Assembly (NCBI GenBank): GCA_947623455.1 | Contig: OX392532.1 | Span: 26,634,792-26,698,791 of the forward strand | Source: Mimachlamys varia | Taxonomy: Eukaryota; Mollusca; Bivalvia; Pectinida; Pectinidae | Direction of reading: 5' to 3' | DNA: 64,000 bases | Shown here: in pieces, positions 56,634 to 64,000 of the stretch | Layout: the number at the start of each line of letters is the position of its first letter | Numbering within the stretch: the first letter of the stretch is position 1 | Made by a program: the position numbers and the translations under genes | Notes under the pieces: generated by a model | What the model was told of the DNA's origin: nothing | Database searches by the model: none | Seen by the model: only the letters and a program-made list of their open reading frames with translations

Positions 56634-57047
56634 AGATGACGCAACACACACATATGCTGCACCTCTTAAATTAAGTAATAGATACAGTATGCCGAAAAAG
56701 GTAATTGAACTGTATTATACAGCTGTTTCGTCCTCCTAGGACTCTTCAGTGATGCTAGGGGCTAAAAGGTGGGAATCCAAAATTTCTATACTAATGTAGA
56801 AGCAGAAGGGTCGGATGCGTAACACCCCTTTAATTTATGAATTTAGAAGTAAAATTAAACTAGTTCTGTATAATTTCAAATCGTGTACTACGAAAATGTG
56901 TATATTAATTACCGTGCCACTACTCAAATGAGATTAACTGTGGCTATGGGGGCTCCAGCAAACCTCGGGGACTAAAAAATCCACCAGCAGAGTCTGCCAC
57001 CCCCTATCATAAAGATGACGTAACACACACATATGCTGCACCTCTTA
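56634..57047 (-). mobile_element. Hammerhead-bearing insertion with 35-bp terminal direct repeats
   Basis: It splits the LINE RT between QSGFR and NHSCQTAL. The outer 35 bp (56634-56668 and 57013-57047) are direct repeats with one mismatch, so the unit length is 379 bp with a partial second unit. Inside are a hammerhead motif (56712-56755, minus strand), a block shared with 33030-33140, and a 116-bp segment (56872-56987) that also occurs inside the mariner relic at 7140-7256. Confidence 0.65.
56712..56755 (-). ncRNA. Hammerhead ribozyme motif, type I, intact core
   Basis: Minus-strand order: GCAUCA, CUGAAGA (matches the CUGANGA core), GUCC-UAGGA-GGAC stem II, GAA, ACAGCUGU self-complementary stem III, then A (expected cleavage after this base, between 56718 and 56717) and UAAUAC. 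All conserved catalytic bases are present; stem I has two mismatches of six. Compare 32986-33029, where stem I is perfect but the core is mutated. Confidence 0.75.
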
Positions 57048-58349
57048 GAGCAAATCACTCATGCCAAACAGCTCTAGTTATATTAATTGACCAATGGATA
57101 TCTAATATTGATAAAGATAATATGGTTGGCACCATTTTTCTAAATCTAAAAAAGCGTTTGATCTCGTTGATCATCAAGTTCTATTGCATAACTTACAACT
57201 GATGAAAATATCAAAACAGTTTGCTTTGGTTTGAATCATACCTTAACCAAAGAATGTAATCAATAAGAATAGAAAACATCACATCGTTTTCACAACAAAT
57301 TGTGACTGGTGTTCCACAGGGGTCCATATTGGGTCCTCTTCTTTTCATTATCTATATCAACGACCTTCCGTTGTACACAAAAAAAAAAATCAAATATTGA
57401 CATGTACGCCGATGACTCCTTATAACAAATTCAGTCAAACCTTCAAGCTGATCTTAACCATATAAATTACTTATTACTAACAATATGCCGTTCAATAAAG
57501 ATAAAGCAACCTGCATGTAAGTTGGTAAACTTCGTACACTACAAAAAGTTGGAGATTTAAAACTTGAATTACATGATTTCATCTTAAATTCAGTTCACAA
57601 TCGAAAGATATTGGGGACTCACATTGGTCACACCCTCAGCTGGACTGAACAGGTTAATAAAGTATTTTCAAAACTGGCTACAAGAGAAAGCTCTCCTAAG
57701 AAAACTGGGTACATACTTATCAAAAGAGGCTAAATTAATGTTTGATCATGCATATATTTCACCCATTCTCGACTATGCTTCAATAGTACGGGAAGTTGTA
57801 ATAGAGAACAAATCTATAGATTAACAAAGGTTCAAAAACAGGCACTGAGAATTATCTTAAACAAACCAATACTTACATGATCAAAGGAAATGTTCAACGA
57901 GTTTAACATACTACCATTCGAATATAGAAGAAAATACCATATTTGTATATTAGTATACAAGTCAATCGGAATGGCTCCCGATTATATATCAAACTTCCTA
58001 TGGTTTAAGGTCAATCTCACAAGAAGCTTTCAAACTCCCCAAACCTCGTACAGAGTTAATGAAAAAAACGTTTAGTTATTCAGCAGTTGTCAAATGGAAT
58101 TCTATACCTAGCGAAATTAAAGACAGCATACCATTATTGATTTTTAAGAGCAGTCTTAAAACTTATCTATTACAGTCATTCTTTTTAATTCTTATACTTT
58201 ACTGTCGTATTGATACGCAATGTTTAATGTTGTTTAAATTGTATTATCAAATTGACATTTTCATGTGCATAATTCTGTCCAGAGGAATATTATATGCGCA
58301 TGTATGTAATTATTATTTTGTTAATTAGTATTAGATAGATTTAACGTGT

Positions 58350-59260
58350 AAAGGTATAAGGAAAGATTTTCCAGCAGACTGTTGGCATTCCCATGGGAAC
58401 AAACTGTGCCCCACTCTTTGCTGACTTGTTTTTGTTTGCATTCGAGGCTGAATTTGTGGAGGAGCTAATCAGGACAGGTAACAAAAACCTTGCCATATCT
58501 TTTAATTTCACTTTCAGATATATCGACGATGTATTGTCCATAAACAACAAGAAGTTTGCTGACCTAGTCGATCGTATATACCCTACTGAACTTGAAATAA
58601 AGGACACAACAGACTCTTCTACATCAGCTGCTTACCTCGAGCTCTACTTAAACTACGGCCAACATGGACAGCTCACTACTAAGCTATACGATAAACGAGA
58701 TGATTTCAATTTACTGATCGTTAACTTTGCAATTCTTGATAGTAACATCCCTGCCTCTCCAACCTATGGTGTTTACATGTCGCAGTTGATTCGGTATTCC
58801 AGGGCTTGCTCTAAATATCAGGATTTTCGTGATCGATGTCGACTGCTGACAAACAAACTAACAACACAGTGATTCGAGAGATGCAGGTTGATCAGAAATA
58901 TGGGCAAGTTTTATGGTCGCCATCTTTGTCTCATTGAGAAATATTCTGTATCTTTAAGCGATATGAAGATGGACGTTTTTGGGTATGCTCATTAGTGTGT
59001 TTACTTGTTGTGATTGACAATGATACTCGGTTCTCATTTTGAGAACTTGATATTTACCTGGATGTGACAAAGATTTACATGGCGAGTGTCGTCGATGAAG
59101 CAGAAGACACTTACTCTTCCGGAACACCTGGTCTTATTTTTTTGTACTTTTGCAAGGGTCTCTATGTGAATCTTTCCTTTGTTCATATTTTGCCCCTGGT
59201 TTAATCGATTTTGAGTTTGGATTATGATTATTTTAACGCTTCGGTATTCTCTTATTTATT
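58350..59260 (+). mobile_element. Penelope-like element inserted in LINE 3'UTR
   Basis: It starts inside the RT at CCAGCAGACTGTTGGC and is therefore 5'-truncated. 58393-58872 is open: MGTNCAPLFADLF, FRYIDDVLSINN (catalytic DD), KDTTDSSTSAAYLELYL, DRCRLLTNKL. The common 3' region follows, with GTCGTCGATGAAGCAG near 59089 and GGTATTCTCT near 59242. The LINE's own 3'UTR resumes at about 59262. Confidence 0.75.
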
Positions 59261-59441
59261 TTCTATAGAGTATGGGACTAGTAGTAGTCATGATTCTTGA
59301 TGTCATAGATTTAATTTTAGTATAGTTATCTCAATATGTTTGTACAATGTGATGCATGTCTTATGTCGACCTCCTGGGAGATGAGCCTCTGGCTCAATGG
59401 GTCATCGGCGTTTAAATAAAGTTATTATTATTATTATTATT

Positions 59442-59935
59442 TCCTGGCCGAAATAACACAAACACAAATAAACAACTCGCTAGAGAGAATAAAATGGGTT
59501 ATAAATGAGTTGCAGGCCTCGCATACATTTCTTTGTGAAAAGAGGAGATTGTTGGTAAATATGTATAGTTTAAGTTTATATTTATCTTTGTTGAATCATA
59601 TACCTACGAGCGTCATCAATTTTATAAGAATTATTCAATTATTTTTTTTTATTACTCAAGTTACTCAAAAATATTATTTCCATTTCCCTTCCGTTAAGAC
59701 TGTGTTATGAATGTCTTCTCCAAATCCTGTTAACCTGTCCCTCCTATGTGTTCCACCAAAATGTTTAAAAAATTACATCAAAATGCCATTATTGATAATC
59801 TTCTAGATAAGCGAGTCTCTGTCATGCTGCTTTACAGATGAACTAGTTTCTACCACAATACCCTTTGTTATTCCACTCTTTTTATAAATATGCTGACTGT
59901 TTGATATAATTCTATATGTTATATACCATTAGAAG
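59442..59935. other. Unassigned sequence after the LINE tail
   Basis: A frame open before and through 59510-59710 (INNSLERIKWVINELQ, CEKRRLLVN) has a helical look at its start but soon becomes low-complexity hydrophobic sequence. No splice-supported exon was identified. Confidence 0.25.
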
Positions 59936-60406
59936 TACAGTGTACCCTCGTCAACCGCCACCTATCGTCCACAGCAATAATGGCGGTACAACGAGGGTGC
60001 CGATGGTATCGAATTATGAAAATTATTACCATGACTTGAATGGTATAATAGATTGCATTTCCAACATTTTGTCAAAAACAAGCTAAGTATTACATCGTCA
60101 TATAGATCTACATTGGCCCAACTTTATATCTGAAAATAGTTATTGAACTGCTTTTGCCGCATGCCATTCCAAATGGAACATTAAAGTGTTCCTCGGTCTC
60201 CAAAAACAGAACAATATGGCGTTATTGTCGAGGGAAATAACGATTCGGGACGTTTGTATTTTCAATGGTGTGGCGGATGGCGGTATGCGTGGGTGGCGAA
60301 CTTATCGAAGGAATTATAAAGAAGGGAAATCCGTTCTAGAGGTTTAGATGGCGGTTTGCGAGGGTGGCGGTAGATTCGGGTGGCGATAGGTCGAGGGTAC
60401 ACTGTA
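59936..60406. mobile_element. MITE, 471 bp, pogo/Tigger-like termini
   Basis: It begins TACAGTGTACCCTCG and ends CGAGGGTACACTGTA, perfect inverted termini bounded by TA. Subterminal CAACCGCCACCTATCG and GGTGGCGATAGG blocks are also inverted. There is no transposase frame. The ACCCTCG-type terminus and TA target are reminiscent of Tigger/pogo non-autonomous elements. Confidence 0.8.
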
Positions 60407-61719
60407 TATGGCCTTCCATGAAGTTATAACATGTCAATTTTTGTTTTCGCGGAAGAATGACATTTAGACGCAGTGTACTGGCTCATCTGCGGCAGCTATT
60501 TTTAATAGCCGTCTTACTATGCTTTTCTACATATTTTTGAATGTGAAGCTGATAAAATTGATCGTCGAAATATACTAGGACATGTATACGAGAAACAATA
60601 AGTGGTTCGAAAAGAAAGAAAAAAAAACAGTTTAATATTCGAAATAAGTTTATTCAAGACGTGATTAGATGGATCTGACGTTACGCTGTTCTCATGTGTA
60701 GACTACCGGGGGTAGATGCTAAAAAAGGAGGAGGAATGAAGATTTCTAGAACAGTACATGAACTGGTCACTACCGCTTATAACTTTGAGCTGCTAATTGA
60801 TCGTTTCTTTTGTTGTATAAAAAATTCTATGTCTTGTGTGGCTTCAAAAGAAATTTAAAATCCTAATTAGTAACGTTTTTTCTTCATCGTGGTATTAGCA
60901 ACCTCCGTAAGCGAAAGCATAAGCACAGACAATGCTAATCTGGACAAATTATCGGCAAATGAAACAGGTTAGATTTGGCAGTTGCGTTGAGTCGGACTTG
61001 TGTAAGAATTGTATTTTACGATACTTTTTCAATCATTTGTTTGTGTATATTTACCTTAATCATCAATAGAACAAACTTTCTTATAATTGCTGAACATATT
61101 TGTTTTTCTCATATTTAAAAGAAGTTAAATGCTTGACACAATCACCTGATTTTAAAAATAATTATCATAAATGAATAAAATTTAATAACGATACGTATAA
61201 TTTTCATATCGCCAAGAAAAGCAAAAGTTAGAACTCAGTATGTTATTGTTATTGCGTCATGGGGTAAAATAGGAACAATCTCGTCCTTAAACAAGTGCAG
61301 ACCTTAAGAACACGTGGTGTCCCATTTCCTTACACCACATGATGACTGTTTTATCAGAATGTCTTTATCTTGAATTTAATTGAATCTAGACCAGTACAAC
61401 TCAAGTACATAATGCACTTGGCGATCGCAAACATGACTTTATTTAAACTATATAATTTAGATCATTGCATAGTTTCATCTGCCAGTCTCCTGTCTCCTTA
61501 ATTGATATAATCTTGATTTAAACTGAATTGAAGTGGTCTCAATTTTGAGGTGGTGTTTAAGCGAGATTTCACTGTACTTAAAGATCTAGCGAAAACCACC
61601 GGCTTAACAGACATTTTCAAATTTAACTGTAATTTGTCTTAAATACGGAAAGGAGATTTGTGATTTATTGAGTATCTGTGGTCCCAAGATTGTCTTGATT
61701 TTACTTCATTTAAGAAATT
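60407..61719. other. AT-rich sequence, nothing recognised
   Basis: No open frame with domain character, no RNA gene and no clear repeat structure was seen on either strand. Confidence 0.4.
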
Positions 61720-61866
61720 GAATGTCTATGTTATTGTTTGCATCGGCTGATGAAGTCAAGTGAACCTCGCGCAAATGAAGTGAACTGCGAAGCAGTTCAT
61801 GTACGTACCATTTGCACGAGGTTCATTTGACTTCATCAGCCGATGCAAACAACAAAATAGACATTC
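61720..61866. repeat. 147-bp near-perfect hairpin
   Basis: GAATGTCTATGTTATTGTTTG returns as CAAACAACAAAATAGACATTC. The inner blocks GCATCGGCTGATGAAGTCAA and GAACCTCG...CAAATGAAG also pair. The centre is near 61793. Likely a fold-back MITE. Confidence 0.75.
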
Positions 61867-64000
61867 ATTCCTTATATTTACGTTAGCTATTTTAAATATT
61901 CCCCGCCATTCGCATGTACTTTAACCTGCCGGTGTCACACGGTGCTTTACCTTTGTTACATTGTTGCACACTTATCGGCATGTATGTACATACGCGGAAC
62001 AGCTGATAGCTAGCTTCATTCATCACTTGGCAACAGAAAAAATGTAGTCCAGAGACAAGATTTTTATTTTTTGGCTTTTATATGTGCTGTTATCATACCT
62101 CTCAAACTTTTATTTTCATTAAGAATTGATTGAAATACCTTTCCAGTATGAAATGAATTACTAGAGTGTTTTTAGAGCAGTTTGCATCGCGCAGCAGTAA
62201 ATAGAATACGTTGTGATTTGGTCACCGTTGAAGCGAGTCGAATCAAGTTGTCGGAAGTCAGATTTCGGTTAGGCCTAAGCATATTGAAAACGTCTCATAA
62301 CAGTCAGTGGATTTAGGGATTTAGGCATGTATAGCTTATTGATGAAGGTATGATGAATGGTATTGGTGACATGTAATCAACTGGATTAGTAATTTGACGA
62401 TTTTTAATTTGCGACATTAACAGAAAACTACATATTTAGCTTTAAAGGTAAGCACATGATACAGTTACTGACAAGATCACATGTGCCTGATAATTCGTTA
62501 CATCTGCTTTTGGACATAAACTAAGGTTTTTATAGTATGTTACACTTTTGAAGGTTTCCGATAAATATGCCACCCTAATCAAAACTCCTCAGAGTATAAA
62601 TTTATTCAAGACACCGTGGTTTAGGTAAAAAAACTACGCTGTAAGTGCAACACATTCTCGGGCCTCTATGAGCAAGCTAGGTTAGGCCCTAACGTAGATC
62701 TAGTCTAGCTAGCTTATCAGTTTCGTGAACATGTTACATTTGTCGAATAATAGAAAAATATATGTAACTTCTTAAAAGAGAACGGATTTCTGTGACCAAG
62801 CTCAAACATTTTATTTTAGTATTGACATGAAATGAAAAAAATGCGAAATCTGCCGACGGGCAAATGATCCCATTTGCATTAAACGCACGATCATCGAGGG
62901 AATCAATGAGGAATTTAGGACCAACATATCTTGTATAAATGCTTTCGGAAATGTCAGAATTTTGTCATATCAAGTATTATTAAAGATATATGTGATATGA
63001 TATTGGCATAACTCATTGGCATGAAAAATAGCTGTTTTACGTTTGTAGTACACCCGTTCATTATTGTACACAATAAACAAATGTATTACTTCGCCAGGAA
63101 CGAAAAAGCGCGTGCCCCTCTTGTTTCATCGGGAAATGAAGCAACCAGAGTTTACTAGTTTCATTGAGGCGGAGTGAAGTGAAAATGTAAATATTTACAA
63201 AACAACGTGGTTGTCATGTTGCTATCTTAGATTGCGAAAACTTGTAATCTGTATGAAATTTCTGATGTTTTGAAAAAAATGAACTACTAAACAGCAGACA
63301 GATTGGTTGAACAAATAAGTTTTTTCTCATTTTGTTTTTTTTTCATGTTAGAAATAAGTATATACAATTACAATTGTGTGAAGTATGATATTGAAACTCA
63401 CTCACTATCCTTTTCAACGTCAACGTGCCCTTAGTCAGGGGTCCGACGTTTTTTAGCAGGCTCAGTGTCCAGGCATCACAGTTTTGGGGATCGATACTGT
63501 CCCTTTTCAATATCTCGTGGTCATGACTGATTGATTTGCACATGTCCTTTCCGCGATCATGTATTGATTATAATTCCTTTTATTTTAACAATAAAGGTTT
63601 AATAAAGTTAAAGTTCAAATATCCTGAAAATACCAACAGAAGAAAAAGAACGAAAAGGTATCATGACTGATTTTCAGAAATTTAAGATCATCGAAGAAGG
63701 GAGAATATTTTTCAGTACATCATACTGTTTTTGCTGTTAATAATTTTATAAGGTAAACATTCAGACACAATTTGTATTGACTTTTGCATATCCGTTTTTT
63801 TGGGGTCCAAGTATAGTCAGGGTATTCACCAAACAACTATTAAATACATGCAATATCCAGATCTAAGTATGATAGGAATTATAACAGGTTTTCTGCAAAA
63901 GGTCTTGTAAAAAGAGTTACATGCATAAACGAAGGGAAGCTTAAACATACTAGTTTTTTACGATGCTTATTCATACAGTTACGTAAAAAGCAATTGTGAT
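61867..64000. other. AT-rich sequence, nothing recognised
   Basis: No gene, RNA or mobile element could be supported. A minus-strand frame at 63543-63343 has no recognisable features. Confidence 0.4.

Larger units (their letters stand above)
54960..58170 (+). pseudogene. LINE ORF2 (endonuclease + reverse transcriptase), decayed
   Basis: In order: HFCSWNIRHLLPTLDEL, IIGLNETFF (endonuclease Glu), ILMGDVNIDL, STMIDHVYCT, ALSDHYPIF; then KWARVTPLFKGG, NYRPISVLP and SAQSGFR. The hammerhead insert interrupts at 56634-57047. It resumes NHSCQTALV, TIFLNLKKAFDLVDH (the first catalytic Asp replaced by Asn), [14 protein letters not shown] in shifted frame, MYADDSL near 57403, and the C-terminal FNILPFEYRRKYH and FSYSAVVKWNSIP. 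Many stops and frameshifts. Confidence 0.75.
49592..59441 (+). mobile_element. Old CR1/L2-type LINE dismembered by nested insertions
   Basis: Pieces read in order on the plus strand: ORF1-like N-terminal segments (49592-50242, 51121-51700), ORF1 esterase-like domain (52905-53226 and 54298-54500) and CCHC knuckle (54630-54680), ORF2 endonuclease and RT (54960-56633, 57048-58170), 3'UTR (58171-58350, 59262-59424) and (ATT)n tail (59425-59441). Insertions: LINE fragment 50253-51110, satellite ~51720-52900, Penelope-like ~53227-54297, hammerhead unit 56634-57047, Penelope-like ~58350-59260. The extreme 5' part before 51121 is the least certain assignment. Confidence 0.7.

Overview
This window looks like AT-rich nuclear DNA from a mollusc, most likely a marine bivalve. 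It has multi-exon genes with GT-AG introns and AATAAA signals, a secreted protein resembling the molluscan 'short-chain collagen C4-like' family, tRNA-derived SINEs, Penelope-like and APE-type retroelements, and mariner relics. No bacterial operons, CRISPR arrays or rRNA are visible. All calls come from reading the sequence; no database search was run.

Layout. 1-7294: repeat-rich flank (LINE endonuclease fragment, two tRNA-SINEs, a 285-bp hairpin, a Penelope-like 3' end, the start of a mariner relic). 7295-32730: a giant imperfect palindrome, left arm 7295-19657 and right arm 20672-32730, around a 1014-bp single-copy spacer. The spacer holds the 5' part of an intact two-ORF LINE whose remainder lies in the right arm; the left arm carries the same LINE without that 5' part. 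Each arm holds a complete four-exon gene for a predicted 246-aa secreted protein with two fibronectin type III domains, and a divergent SAM-like first exon about 430 bp away. Both arms also carry a LINE 3' fragment and a mariner relic. About 33290-41075: a third, more diverged copy of the FN3 gene in the same orientation as the right arm, missing its last exon. It is interrupted by a Penelope-like element, a SINE and a solo LTR.

41076-48264: two host genes. The first is a THAP-like gene with an apparently broken first exon and two clean downstream exons. The second is a complete three-exon minus-strand gene for a signal peptide, coiled coil and C4-like domain, with decayed Penelope sequence in its first intron.

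49592-59441: one old LINE taken apart by nested insertions (a 5'-truncated LINE with target-site duplications, a 145-bp satellite carrying nuclear-receptor half-sites, two Penelope-like elements, and a 379-bp hammerhead-ribozyme unit bounded by 35-bp direct repeats). 59442-64000: MITE-like inverted repeats and otherwise featureless AT-rich DNA.

The most notable items are the palindrome with its gene copies, and two hammerhead-ribozyme motifs whose defects are complementary (one keeps the catalytic core, the other keeps stem I). Five Penelope-like loci in the same window could be their autonomous partner.
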